From positions 3,409,679-3,473,678 of the forward strand of contig NC_081338.1 in assembly GCF_022539665.2 (NCBI RefSeq): a stretch of DNA of 64,000 bases, read 5' to 3'. How positions within the stretch are numbered: position 1 is the first letter of the stretch; every line of letters starts with the position of its first letter. The translations under genes were made by a program, and so were the position numbers. Shown piece after piece: positions 39,332 through 52,197 of the stretch. Below the pieces are notes generated by a model. It worked only from the letters and a program-made list of their open reading frames with translations, was not told the origin of the DNA and ran no database searches. This DNA is from Daphnia carinata (Eukaryota; Arthropoda; Branchiopoda; Diplostraca; Daphniidae).

Positions 39332-40962
39332 TTTTGTATCCGAATTGCTGTGCCGGGTTAATACCTGATCACCTTATGGCACTAAATGGTGAATACTCCG
39401 GAGAGATGTTACACTATAAGTACTTTTACGGAACATTTTGGTGAGAAGTACTGCATGTTATGACATGCGCATAGCGCAACAAATTCCTCCCGGTTTTTTT
39501 GGCTTGTTTATATCCTCACGAAATAGTCCATGGTGCCATCATGTGCGTAATCGGATGATTTCTACAGGACATCGGTAGTAAAATGTACTGGCAGATGTCG
39601 GCAGTTGGCTTGTGAAACCCAAAACCATCACGTCATATCTTCTGGCATTCCGCAAACACTTTTGTTATTTATACATTAACAACCGTGCCGTAAGCATCGT
39701 ATGGGATTCTCTGATTGTGATTGGCACTTAGGATACTAGTCGTAAACGAAAATTTCTAGAAATGAAACTTTATCTGCCGGTTACAAAGAGCTAAGAATGG
39801 ATTGGGTCTAGTATAAAAGGTCTGGCAAAAGTGTTTGTAATGTAATTCACCTGCCATTTGAGGAACAAAGTTGCAATTATGTGGAATACTCGCGATCTGA
39901 TCTCCTCTCTATAGAAATTCAGCAAACAATTAATAATGCTCCGCCAAAAACCAGCCGGAGTTTAGTGAAAGCTGCCAGTTGTCTCGACAGTTAACGCCTA
40001 CTTTGATAAAGCTTTAACGATGTTTTTTTTAACCTTTAGAATCCTTCTATAGAACTGAAACTCCAGTTACACAGGTAACGAAATTGGCCGTAGTTAGGCA
40101 TACGATTCTTACAGAAGAACGTTAGTATTCAACGAACGCTATTGCCTTCCATGATATGCTCTACCTATAACTAAATTTAGTCTCTAGTTATTGATTTCGT
40201 AGAAAAAATGCAGCTGACTATGAAGCGGACACGCATCATGGCCTGCTATGAATAGAGCAAATTCGGAAAACTAAGCCATTCCCGATAACCATCAGCCACC
40301 TTTTTCCGGCTTTGACGACCATAGTATTAAGGTCTTCTTCTTAGTTAGTTAAGTATCCAACGATAAAATAGCCTGAAATATCAATAGGCTAGTAATGATA
40401 CGCTGCCTTATCCACCTTTCCATCTAGATTTTCTTTTACTATTTAGTTGCGTTGTGCATGTTTACTGACGCAAATCTATGTCCATAAAAGAGACCTAAGC
40501 AACTTATGTTGCTTAACCACTAGTAACATGAATTACAAATAGTTGTCTGACAGTGACAAAGTTAGCTTCTCCAAACCAATGGCTTTTGCAACTGTCATCT
40601 CGGGCACAAGCTAAGTAATAATTCAGCGGCCAGTTGCATAAATGATGCAGACTGTGTATGACTACGCGTTACCCTGCAAAAGCATAGGCACATTATGCTG
40701 TCATGCATTTGTGATTTGTAAACTTAGGTGTATATTGTCCTTACAATTTTTAGGTTTCCGAGGGATGCGGACATCTACGTGGTACACCTGGGTTAATAAA
40801 ATGGGTTGTATCAAACTATCGAATCACTGCTGGACAGATCATGTCGTTCACCCAAATTCACTGAGCTCCTTCCATGATTCACGAACAATTCAGTTTCCAA
40901 AACAACATGAGAAAAGCAATAAACTGTGCACCGTATATTTCCTCCAATGACAACTATCCCTA
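39332..40962. other. Intergenic: between the two GPCR genes
   Basis: About 1.6 kb with no supportable gene. A TATA-like GTATAAAAGG on the plus strand near 39810 has no recognised gene downstream. A 102-codon open frame at 40642-40950 shows no family features. Confidence 0.45.
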
Positions 40963-42136
40963 CTACTTGCATCGATTGCATTTCATTTTCTGTTTGAAAT
41001 GCATCATGGCTCGTCTGAATTCTTTACTAGTGAGCGTATACATCAAAGGATTATAAACAGTATGGAAGAGGAATAAATCACAGAGATATGGACTGAGTCG
41101 AAAGACAATCGGACAACTTATTTCGAGACGAATGCACCAATAGATAAAGATTGTGTTTATAGTAACGGGAAAAGTACACAGCCAAACCGGTAAGACGTTA
41201 ATCGACATACTTAAGGCAGCACGAACTTCTAGTCGGTTGAATCTCGGACGATTGTAAAACCACGGGAAACAAAGTGCTTCTTCTGCGTTCATTTCAGATG
41301 CAGCAATTTGGTTAAGCTGACGTGATGGTCGACTACGAGTTGAATTGGCATGGACCTGTTCACCAGTCCCGTTTTCTAGTTTGTTTCAAAGACGAAATGT
41401 CGGCCATAAAAAAAAGATCACGTTGGCACACTAGTATCAAGACCTTACCAGGAGTAACGTTCGTAAAGGCTGTTTGATGGAATCGAAGCGCCATTGAAGC
41501 TTCGTGAAAGTTCGGATATTGACGGGTGGCCTCCCGTGATCGAATGAATATCATAGCGTGCAAAGCCACGCAGAGGACGCCCAAGAGTAAGTCGTAAAGC
41601 ATGACACAGTGCATATGCGTGACGTTTACCGTACAATTTTTAATACTTTTAAAGCCAGTCCAGAAGGGGCTGATGATTGTCATGTGTGTTACAACATAAA
41701 CGAAGAGTAAAAACTGAATGGTGGGTCGATTAGTGACTTTCCTCTTGTACCACTCGTAGCGCGTTAAGGCCAAATAACGGTCAAGAGCTGCAAGGGCAAG
41801 GAATGTCAACATAATTGTGTAATAAACTCCGGCGTTGAGTACAAATGCTTGACATGCCCCACGATTGCGATCTACGATGGCCACTATTTCCAAAATTGAT
41901 TGAACCAGGTAGCATTGGTTGATTAATGAAATTGCTGCCCAGTACACGTGACGAGGATAATGGAGCTGGCGGGAGTAGCGGATCACCAACACAACAAGGG
42001 AATTAATCAAAGCTCCAACAACAATGATGACATACCGGTAAGTTTGTTGCGTTAGCGACATTGGTCGAATATTCATTGGAACATCTAAACTGATTGGTAA
42101 CGATAAATTTCTTGTAGCTTCGCCTGAAAAGTTCAT
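40963..42136 (-). CDS. Orphan class-A (rhodopsin-like) GPCR 2
   Basis: Two exons on the minus strand, 42136-41449 and 41375-40963 (73-nt intron), encode 366 residues. The layout and intron phase match GPCR 1, and long stretches agree (RQLHYPRHV, DRYLAL, FWTGFK, YDLLLGVLC, SINVLPVWLCTFPVT). NPLMY in TM7 and DRY in TM3 are present, and TM2 again has Asn (ISLINQ) in place of Asp. The two genes are tandem duplicates. The most variable parts are the N-terminus and the third intracellular loop around the intron, the region that usually sets G-protein choice. Ligand unknown. Confidence 0.88.
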
Positions 42137-44823
42137 CTTCCAACAAACAGCCGTTGGTTTTGCCCAGGGTTGTTAAGTCTACTGACACTGATCGCTTCCA
42201 ACAAGTTGGTCTTCTACTCTATAACACAAACAATAGTGCCATGCGCAGGCAACCGAAAATTTCGTGGACTTTTCATGTTTGGCTGATGTTCTAGCTTCAG
42301 TTGGAAGTTGGTAAGGCCATGTTAAGCTACCCACTTCCCCTTCTCAAAAATGTTACTCCGCACACCCGAAAAGATAACTTGTTGTATATTGTATCGCTTT
42401 TTCTATACATGTTTGGTCCATTCAGAGAGTTAGGCCGAAGCTATGGTAGGCCTAAATGTAGTCGACCGAACCTTTACAAAACCATAAATGTATGATGGCT
42501 TGTCAGAATTTAATTAGTTCCAGCGCCTTTGTGTTATGCCGTCGCTTCGTTCACCAAATATGCAAAGTAGTCATGCTGAATTTTTGTTTTTATATGTAGG
42601 TATAGGAAATTGTTTGGCAAGAATTTCTTTTTGACGAAGGATGGAATAAATCACCCTGTAGTCGAAATGAACGAAAATTTATTAAATTCCAAAGGCCATA
42701 GGTTGCCTGGCACTAACAAGACATATAAAAACTTCACTTTCAAGAAAGGCCGCTTACTTATCCGAATATACTGCAATCGACGAAAGGAACTTCTCCTGTC
42801 GAGTTCTACTCTCTCCCAGGAGAAGGGATAAGGCAGTTCCGGTGAAGCTTATTTTTCCTTTCTTTTTTTCTTCCCATTCCTAATGGATTATTTTTGATCA
42901 TTTTATTATGTGACACTATTGCGATCTGTTGTACCAGCTTTCGTTAAAAAAATCCGACGTGGAACGTATAGTTTTATCCGCTTGTGTAACGGAAAAATAA
43001 TTCATACTTTATTACCATTCCGTTTACATATTTTATAAAGATGATGTTGCCAGCGCGATAGCCTTTGAACAACTTATACTCTTTTATGTTTGATCAGTGC
43101 CAACGCTCAATACTGTACATCGATCCGCCGAAAAGAAAACAAACTAGACAACACCACTTCCCACGAAGAAATGAATTGAAGAATATCCGCTCCTGGCATT
43201 TAGATTCTACTGTTTCGTTGGGTTAGGTAAAACACGTTATCTTACTTCAATCCTGCCACCTGCATGACTTTTTAATAAACCACAGAATTTTACTGATTAC
43301 AGTCTTCTATCTGCTGAGAGGCAAGTTGGCTTAATACGCAGCCTACCTGAACAATGGGGTTGCCTCAGCTCATCATGCCTATTTTCAAATAATATTTGGT
43401 CATCTTTTATGCACATCATTAAAACACCTAATACAGCACTGGCAGTTATACTCTCAGTATGCCACATGAATGTTTTCCTTGCTTATTATTTTTAAGTGTC
43501 TCGATTTTCACCGAGCAACAAACAATCACGTTTTTTTTTTTTTATAGCGTTTCTAAGCTTGAATGATCGCTGCCATATAAAATCGTCTTCTATGAACGTG
43601 CGATCAGATCCCTGTTCTCTGTTCTTGTCGAGCTCCGCTGTATTATTGTAGTTATTGTTTCCATATCCGACTGGACCAGCCCTATTCGAGTTTGATGGGC
43701 CAGTAAAAATTGTACGCAAGTACGTACGCATATTTTTGTTCATCAAAATTGGCATGGCGACCATTGAACCCAGTGCTGGTTGTCATGTGAGCCTTCTCCT
43801 TCGTCAAATGTTTGATTATCATGGTGGAAGTTGATTAACCATATAGAGAGCTACAGTACGATCAATAGTGTTTTAAAGCTCAGTTCAAAAAATGATACCA
43901 GAATTTTGTTTTAAAAATATTTTGTGTCCGACGTTGCCGTGTTCTTTTCTAAAACCACATTACAGAGGCTTCAATTTGGAGCACAACGGACCTGGCAAAT
44001 TTACATTGCCTTTGATTGTTTTTTTTTTTCTCAACAACCTTTTAAAACAAGCTGACATAGAAGCTCGGGGTATATGGTCGTTAAGTATTGTGCTCTAATA
44101 AGCTGCTGCATTCTAGTGAGTCGATGTATTATCTTTTTGGCAAAAAATAAATAAAAGTAAACACCTTAGGATTTGCTCGTATTTTTTTTTTCCATAAAGC
44201 TAACATTAGCTTAGAAACCTCCCACGAAAAAATAAAACAATAATATGGGAGTTCATAAAAAATTGCCGCTAGATGGTGTTGTCACCTTAGTTCATACGGG
44301 CGTCACTACTATATAAGAATGTGTGGAAGTCATGAGCTCAACACCTTCAATGTAAAGCTGATAAGCGTAGCTGCAGTTTTATTTTTAGTTTCATCGTACA
44401 TTGCATGCTGTTACAGAATTTTCCATGTTTTGATTGTGTGACGCATTTCTAAAGGGTGCTGTTTGCTTGACGTCGAGAATGACAAAGCGGAACAAAGCAA
44501 TACATCGATTCATGGCCATCGGAATATCAGCCCTGACCTTTCCTTAATAGAAATAGTAGGTTATAACGTACAAACTTTCTAAATACCGTAACTCATCATT
44601 AATGTGTCCTGTTAAGCGTTATTTTAGTTATTATTTATTAGTTGTTCACGTTTAATAATTTGGTATATGGTAGTTTTCACGAGCTGGCAACGTTGCAGTC
44701 ATTCAAAAATTGAAACACACATTTTACGCCACAACCGTTCGTTCCCAATATTGTGCGAAAATTTGTCTCTAAATTTTATCTGAATTTGCTTTCGTTTGGA
44801 TTTTTCAAATTTACCATTTGAAG
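42137..44823. other. Intergenic: GPCR 2 to NDC80
   Basis: About 2.7 kb without a supportable gene. An ATG-initiated 90-codon frame at 43764-43492 (-) ends in a low-complexity Lys run and shows no domain. Homopolymer A/T runs are frequent. Confidence 0.5.
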
Positions 44824-47735
44824 ATGAGACGTTCTCAAGGCAGGCGTTCATCCAACACTTTACCCATACGTGCGTTGCCAGGAGTGGGAGTTAGACAAAC
44901 AACCACTAATCTCTCGACTAGTATGGCTAGGTAATAAATGGAGTTAATAATATTTGTTTGACAGTTTTTATTCTAGTATCTCTATTTATAGCGCTCAGAA
45001 AAGGAGCTCTTCTATTCCCAGGCCATCTTTTTCATCTACAGTATGTATTAACACCAATTTTTATAATTGGTAGTTTGGAATGACATATTTTGGTTTAAGC
45101 AGATGAAAACAAATTATGCGCAGAGACATGAGCAGAGTTTGGCAATAGGCATGACTCCATCAAGTAAGCAAATATATTTTTGTTTCAGTTCCTGTAATGA
45201 CCAATGATCAATCTATAGAAACTGGAAATGTGTTGCGCCTTACTGGGGCCACACCTCAGATGGGCGGTACCACTCCTCAAAGGTAAGTGAAATATTCATT
45301 TAGTTGAAAATTCTGCATCACCATCACAGAATTTTGAATTTTTTACAGTCGTGGCAATATGTCAACAACTATTAATACTAAGCCATATCTTAAAGAAACA
45401 AGAAACCTCAGTGACAAGAATTGTTTATTGGAAATGGGAAAGTCTATAGCAGAATTTCTAAATGACAATGGTTTCCCAGAAACTGTTAGTCACAAGGAAA
45501 TCCAAAAGATAGACAAGCAATCATTCGTAAAATACTTCAATGTAATATAACTTGAACAACTACATAGTGTATGCAGTATAAATTAGCAACCTATTTTTAG
45601 TTCATATACTTTTTCATCGACGAAAATTACCAATTAGCCCCACGTTTCAATGAAGATGATCTCATCAAGAATATGAAGGAGCTTGGTTATTGTGGAACAT
45701 TAGCAAAATCTGCTCTAGTGTCTAGTATGTATAGCTGTTTAGATAACAGTGCTCTGGTAACAGATGAATTAATACTCGTATTCTTTTTCGTCTTTCAAAT
45801 GCTTTAGTCGGTGCTCTACACTCGACATCTCAAATTGCAGGCCTTCTCAGCTGGCTATGTGACTTTGTCCGAGCAATCACTTTCGAAGAGGAAGACCAAT
45901 CCTTAGAAAACGTAATTTGCCTGAAGTTGATCAGAACATGCTTGATGATTTTCTTTATATCTTTATAGGTAGAATTGAAAATTATGATTAATTCATACAA
46001 CGCTTGGTGTAACGACCTAAATTTTGATTTGACGGACGAATTCCGTGCATTTTACAGTAATTTCTGTACTTAAAAACATGGTGAAACTCAAATATTTAAA
46101 CACTGTTGTTATTTGTAGGGGAGAAACATCAGATTGAAGAAGGACGTGCAGAACTGCTTGAACGTCAAATAGCAGCGATAATTGAAGAATACAGAGCCAT
46201 TGAGAAGAAAAGCTCTCAAATCGAGGTTAGTCGTTTTAGTTTTCGACACAGTGTTTCGGTTGTAGGTCATATATTCTGTAGGAACTAAAAGCTGAAGCGA
46301 AAAAAGAAGAATGTAGGCTGGAAGAGATCTCGGCAGTCGAGGTGCAACTGCAACAGCGCTGCCAAGAGCTACAAAACGAAGAGAGACATCTTCTTCAACG
46401 ACATGAGGAGATTAGTAAGAGTTTATCACCTATTGCCACTTATAGCTCCCATATAAAAATACCAAATTTTCAATGTTTAGAGGAGAAAACCGCTGTTGGG
46501 CAAAAAGAGACTGCCGAACTCTTAATAGCCGCAAAGAATTGTAAAGTGAGCGCTGACGAGGCTCGTCGCATTAAGGCTGCAATTGCCGCCAATTTAAGAG
46601 ACCTCGCTGCTGTGACTGAGCAGCGCGAACAAGTAGCAAAACTCGTTGAGAAACGTGAGATGCAGCTTGCCAATATTGCTGCCGAGGTGAGGTTAAGAAA
46701 TAAATGTTTTCACGTGATTTACATAAACTAAATTCTTTTACAGGATGTCAAATTTGATCGTGAACTAAATGTTGATCTGATGGATATGGGAATGACAATC
46801 GCACCCGATTCGGACCCTAAGGTAACTTCCCTCCGACAGTCATTTATGCTTCATATCACATTAAAATGATTCTTACAGGAAGCCCTTAAAAACTTTTTGG
46901 AAGGCAAGGTAAGTACCTTATCTGACATTGAGAGCCAATGCATTGCCATGACAGAGAAAAAAGAGCGTACGTTAGCAGAAATATCTCAGTTAAAGGTATT
47001 TATCGGCATTTTCGGTTTCCGTTTTTCAATTTTTTGATACTATCTGAAACAATCGACTCCAGATGGAATTGAAGCATACAGAGCTGCTCAAGAGTCGATT
47101 GGAGGAAAAGCTGCAAACGGTGAAAGCTGACCGCGATGAAATGGTAATTTTTTTTATCCATCATTTCATGATATACAAATTAGCATAATCATCTATGGCA
47201 ATCTTTTTTCGCCCAGGAACGACTTTACCTTTCCCAGCTGGCTGAGTTGGAGAATTTGTCCGCTGCTCCACGTTCTGACCCACTTCAAATGCGTCAGCAA
47301 TATGAACTAGAAACGCTACGGCAAAAGTAAAAAAAAGATAACTTTGAATCGTCTGAAAAGGAAGCGCAAAACGGCATTAATTTTACATCAACAATTCGTA
47401 TTACAGGTTTGCTGAGCAGAAAGTTCAAATGAATAAACAAGAGAAAGACCTGCAGGCGACTATGGCTAAATATGCACAAGAGTTGAGAGAAGCTGAAGCT
47501 GAATGTGAGGTACGTAGAAGAGCTTTAATCGGTTAAATTTATGTAACAAGGAGTATTAGATCGCTCAGTCATAACAAATATCCACCAAATTTATTCATAG
47601 AAAATTGAAGCCACTACAGCCGATTATGTTGCCGTGTTGGGTGATGGTTTCCGTCAGTTACTGGAGATGGCCGAGCAAGGCCCCATCACTCAGGATATCG
47701 TAAATGCTTTAATTCCTGACCCAAATTACAACTGA
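44824..47735 (+). CDS. NDC80: Kinetochore protein NDC80 (HEC1)
   Basis: Seventeen exons: 44824-44930, 44992-45040, 45103-45163, 45219-45282, 45349-45541, 45601-45724, 45808-45911, 45969-46056, 46119-46225, 46282-46414, 46481-46686, 46744-46821, 46879-46995, 47063-47143, 47217-47326, 47407-47509, 47601-47735. They encode 619 residues, near the usual ~640. The basic unstructured tail (MRRSQGRRSS...) precedes a calponin-homology domain of about 120 residues (IAEFLNDNGFPE, GALHSTSQIAGLLSWLCDF), then a long heptad-rich coiled coil. By family knowledge it forms the Ndc80 complex with Nuf2, Spc24 and Spc25 and binds microtubules at kinetochores. The short serine-rich tail is the usual Aurora B target. 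Intron 10 (66 nt) is stop-free and a multiple of three. Confidence 0.93.
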
Positions 47736-48108
47736 ATACTTTTTCCTTTTGGATTGAAAAAATTTGTTTTCCCTACGTACTCGTTTTATAGCTAAGATTC
47801 GTGACTCAATGACACACTTAATATTTCGGCTTGTGTGCAATTGATGTCTGATGTTCATAATGTCAAAGATTTTTCTATCTATGGAGTTCATTTTATTAAT
47901 CTATTTTCGAATTTGTAAAAAAAAAAAAAACGAAATGCTATGAATTCCTGTGCAAGGAACGTAGACGCCAAATTGATCTAAAGCTGCAATTTGACACAAC
48001 AGCAACATATGGCGCGATTCTAATAAAAGATATTCCCATCCTTTACATCAGTCAAGTGACAGAGGCCGGCCAGAGTAGGTCGCATGTAATGTCGATTTAC
48101 TGTTTGCA
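47736..48108. other. Intergenic: NDC80 to four-TM mucin-like gene
   Basis: This stretch holds the NDC80 3' UTR and the 5' region of the next gene. It contains a poly(A) run near 47920. No other gene was seen. Confidence 0.5.
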
Positions 48109-51098
48109 ATGACTGCTACAATAGGAGTGACATTCGGTGCTGGATCTGCTGCCAAGCGTATTCTGCTTTTCGCCATTAATGTTACAGTACTAGTAAGTCG
48201 GTCTTATTTTGTATTTCACTGTCTGTTTACCTGATGTTATGCTAGTAGCAATGCACCCTCACCCACCTGTAATACTTACCTCACTCTTAGAGTGTCTTGC
48301 CAAGTGTCCATGTTCCATCGTAAATTCTGGACCTAATATCTGAAATCTTCTTTATTGTTTGCAGCTTCTGGGAGTAACGTGTTCAGTATTATGTCTTTAT
48401 CAAGTTAAGTTGATGCCCGAAACATACGATGTGATTGTTGCTGCTGTGCTGGAATCCAACTTGACAACAGCAGTACCCGTCCTACCACCTGCCGTCGTTG
48501 TCATCGATATACGCAATAACAACAACAACAAGAATGGAAGAAACACAACCCGGCCTGGTTCTAATAAAGGACGTCCCCGGGTTAGTCGATATGTAAGATG
48601 CATTTGGTCATTGGTCATTACTGTGAAATCTAATGCTGCTTGTTCTTCCACACTTATTAAATTAGGTTACACCCAAAAAAGGCAACACGACCAATCAGCA
48701 CACGCCCGTTTCGCCTGTCACCTTCATGAAAAACATTACTAGTTTAATTGAAACCGGTTCAACAAGTTCTATGGAGGTGCAGCGTCTGGATTTCACGAAA
48801 ACAGTGGCCTTGTCCCAAACAGGTACAACTGCGTCGTTTACGACAAGTTCTATGATGGCGAAATCGTCAGTTACAAGCAGCCACACCACGACTACCCAAG
48901 TAGTAACATCAACTTCATTGATGAATACGATGAAGGAGACGATCGATTTTGGTCAGGTTTTAAAAAATCGAATAGCGGAATTAGAAAACGAGTTAAGACT
49001 AGCGCAACTTAGGGAGAAAGTTGACAAATCAATCGAGCAAGAAAACAAAATGATTACGACTCTTTCATCGATGATATCATCGCCAATTGGGGAATTCAAT
49101 TTCTCGGATACTCAATCGTCACCGCTCCCGTTTGCAATTACGTCGGCGAGTTGGCCCAGCAGTTCAATATCCACACCTGCTCCGCAACAACTCACTATGA
49201 CAACGCAGACTTGGCCCATTTCGACAACTGAAAAATATTCTTCTTATCCTGCATCTCTGATATCCACATCTTCGTTAACAAACGCAGTTTCGTCAACAAC
49301 GACCACGTTATCTCCCACGTCTCAACAAACTTTTGCTACAACATCGATAGTAAAACCAGATGGAACAATGCCAACTATGACACCATCGAATACTTCTACA
49401 GTCTCTTCAACTCCTGCATCCACAATAACATCTTTGCTTTCTACAACAAGCTCAGCAACTACCCGATTTCAATCAAGACCAATCGTATCTGTAGCCACTT
49501 CTACAACTTTCAAAGCTTCGCAGACCTCAACGTCTAGCACATCATCGGCTCCAACGCCTGGAAAAACATCAATCCTTACGTCTGCAACAAAAATGACGTC
49601 TACCGCTTCAGCAACGCCAGCTCGGATAGTTACAAAGATACCGAAAACAACGTTCGCTTTAACTTCAGCAACCTCTAATGAAGTGCCTTCAACCAAGACA
49701 TCAACACGGGAGACGTCCACAGCTGGAGAAATCTCAATAACGTCAGCAATGCCTCCAGCGGAAGCATCCCTTAGCACCGTCTCGCAGACAACATCACAAG
49801 AACAAGTTTCCTCGACATTAATCAAAGCAATAATTAATCATACGCCGTCAACGACATCTTCGCTCTCGTCTCCGATGCAGCCCGCTACCCCATTAACGAC
49901 ACTGCTTATGGCAACTAGTTTATCTTCGTCCGTTTCAACAGAGAGAACTTCACCATCATTTTCGGAGACCACGACTACCAATCGACCCTTAACTACCACG
50001 AATGCAACATCGCCCATAGGGTCATCGACAAAAAGCATTAGTACGTCTACCACAACGCCCAGCTCCTTGGGCTTTATCAACTTGACGAACGTCGTAGATA
50101 CTATCAGTAAATGGGTTGGCCGACGTGATCTGTCTAAACATAGACTTTATAAGAGGTCCTCTGTGTCTACGGTCCCGCCAGCCGTCCATTCAGCCGATAC
50201 GTTAACAGCTGACCACATTCCAATCTACTTTGAACAAGTCTTTTTCTTCGTCCAGACTAGCCTCTATGTTTGTACTGCTGCTGGTCTACTGATCTTCTTC
50301 TCGTCACTGGTCGGCATATGTGGTGGCCTATTTCGCATTGATGGCTGCCTGAAATTCGTAAGAGTTTTTTGTGGGTTTCTTGTTTACTGTTTTTTTTTTT
50401 TTGTGTTTGTTTGTTTAACTGTTGACATGTTTTTCTTTTTCTGTGTTATAGAGCGTCGCAGCACTTGTTCTGGTCATCATGGCAGAAATGGCAACAACCG
50501 CTTTCATATTTGTTGCGCACGATAAGGCCAGCAATCGTAACAAAAACAAGAACTTTGATCGCGATTTGAAACTTCTATGCGACTTGGCTAACTTCTGTAT
50601 TCAGCCAATGTTGCTTGTCATCACTGGCTCTTTTTTGTGCATCTCGGTTGTTTTGCAGGTAAAAATGAATAATGGGCCGCTTTCACCTCAGTCGTTAAAA
50701 TATTCATTGGTCGTTACTTATAGATTGGTTCCATCACGCTGGCTTGCAATTTAATGGACAATCGGTCCGCAACTGATCCAGGTTTGTGTTGGCATTTTAA
50801 AAAGCCTTAATCATTCGCGAGTTTCTCAAATTCTTTTTGTTGTATTGCAGACAAAAAACTTCGCCGGATGATGCGTTCTAGTCATTCCAATTTCCAGTTT
50901 GGAGCCGGAAATGCGCAAATGAATCCGTACTCGAATCCAATGCCGATGCCGTGCTGCGGAGGTGGAGGATACGGAGGTATGAATAGCAATCTCTTTCCTT
51001 ATTCTTCGCCCATGACGATGCCGATGCAAAATATGGGATATTATCCACCTGTTTTCAGCGTCCCGGGGCAGCGGCCCATCGTCAACATTATCTCGTGA
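48109..51098 (+). CDS. Four-transmembrane protein with giant mucin-like first extracellular loop
   Basis: Six exons: 48109-48192, 48365-48592, 48666-50357, 50452-50658, 50724-50781, 50851-51098. They encode about 838 residues. TM1 (about 18-43, ILLFAINVTVLLLGVTCSVLC) is followed by a ~590-residue Ser/Thr-rich loop with many potential O-glycosylation sites and one charged coiled-coil-like segment (NRIAELENELRLAQLREKV). TM2 (SLVGICGGLF), TM3 (VLVIMAEMA) and TM4 (LLVITGSFLCISVVL) crowd the C-terminal quarter. The TM2-TM3 unit resembles tetraspanins (GxCG, short loop, AE in TM3), but the TM3-TM4 loop is only about 25-30 residues. A KR dibasic site precedes TM2. The cytoplasmic tail is Met/Pro/Gly-rich. 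Exon 2 could instead end at a GTT donor 12 nt earlier. Function unknown; probably epithelial surface. Confidence 0.85.
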
Positions 51099-52197
51099 TG
51101 TCAATTTAAAAGCCGTTTATTATTCAATTCAGCTTGCGTTAAATTATTGGGAGTTTTGTTTTCTTTCGTCCGAGCAACGTTTCATTATGTCGTCAATTTT
51201 CCTGTTTGTTTTTTTAAAGATCCAGTTTTTTTCTTACGTTCTATTTTATGTGCTTTTGTTTTACCCGTTTCTGTTAAAACAAACTGGCAATGAATAACCG
51301 ATTTTTTCGTTGTATTATGTCATCTCTGCATCCAGAGAAATGGGGCGAATCGAATGTTTTGAGATAAGAAAACAGATGGGGAAAAGGGGAGGGAGAATGA
51401 GAATAGGAAATAGAAAGTTTGTTCGTATCAGTTATGCTAAGAAATAATTTTCCATTCTTATTTTTTTTTAAAGCTCATCTAAGTGGTCAACTACCTAGTA
51501 ACAGTTTTATATTTCTTTTTTTTTTTTTTGCCGACGTTTCGGTCAGTTTAAAATGGCGGCGCGGGCGACCAGCGCGCTGTTTCTTTTGAAAATACTGTAT
51601 TTTTAGAGTTGGGAATGAGAGAAAAAAAGGTGGAAAAATGATTGCCAACAGATTGAAAGATCCAGCCGTTGTCAGCTGCGTTTCCTCCCACTCTTTTTCT
51701 TTTTGCCATCAAACTCAATCCCCTGTCTTTCCGAGAACAAAAAAAAAGTTAAATAGAAAAAAGTCGAAGAGAAAGTGGGAAATTAACGACGACGTTGGTA
51801 GAGAAGGAGAGACAGGGAAGAGATAATGATGAGTCTGGAATGATAATTTTGTCATACTTGGTGGTGAGGAGAAGGAGGAGTAAAGGCGTGTCTATCTGGG
51901 AAACATGGGGTAAAATTTTTCTTTTTTTTGATAAGAAACACAACACAGACGGCACATTAAAATATATACAACACAAAATGTTCACGTAGTAAAAAAAAAG
52001 ATTTGGGCCAGAGTTATATCAAAATTCATTTAGGTGGACGATGGCTGGTAAAAAAAAAAGAGAGAAAAGACAAATACACACACACACACTAAAGAGAGAG
52101 AGAAAGTTATGCTTGCCTTTAAATTGAAATATGCAAAGACAACGCACAATTAAAGTTTATATCAGTAAATCATATTTCCTCTTCTTTTTTTCTGTTT
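51099..52197. other. Convergent 3' flank
   Basis: The two flanking genes end toward each other here. The stretch is rich in A and T homopolymers, with a short (CA)n run near 52080 followed by GA repeats. No gene was seen. Confidence 0.6.

Noticed and set aside
39805-39818. TATA-like GTATAAAAGG on the plus strand
   Set aside because: No plus-strand gene follows within 4 kb that could use it, so it is treated as chance.
40642-40950. 102-codon open frame between the GPCR genes
   Set aside because: Composition looks random, there is no family feature, and it runs toward the 3' end of GPCR 2 on the other strand.
43492-43764. 90-codon minus-strand frame with ATG
   Set aside because: No recognised domain, a Lys homopolymer from a poly-T tract, and no convincing promoter or exon partners.
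46909-46914. Strong GTAAGT donor inside NDC80 exon 13
   Set aside because: Reading through keeps the coiled-coil frame to the next good donor at 46996, and no acceptor requires this site.
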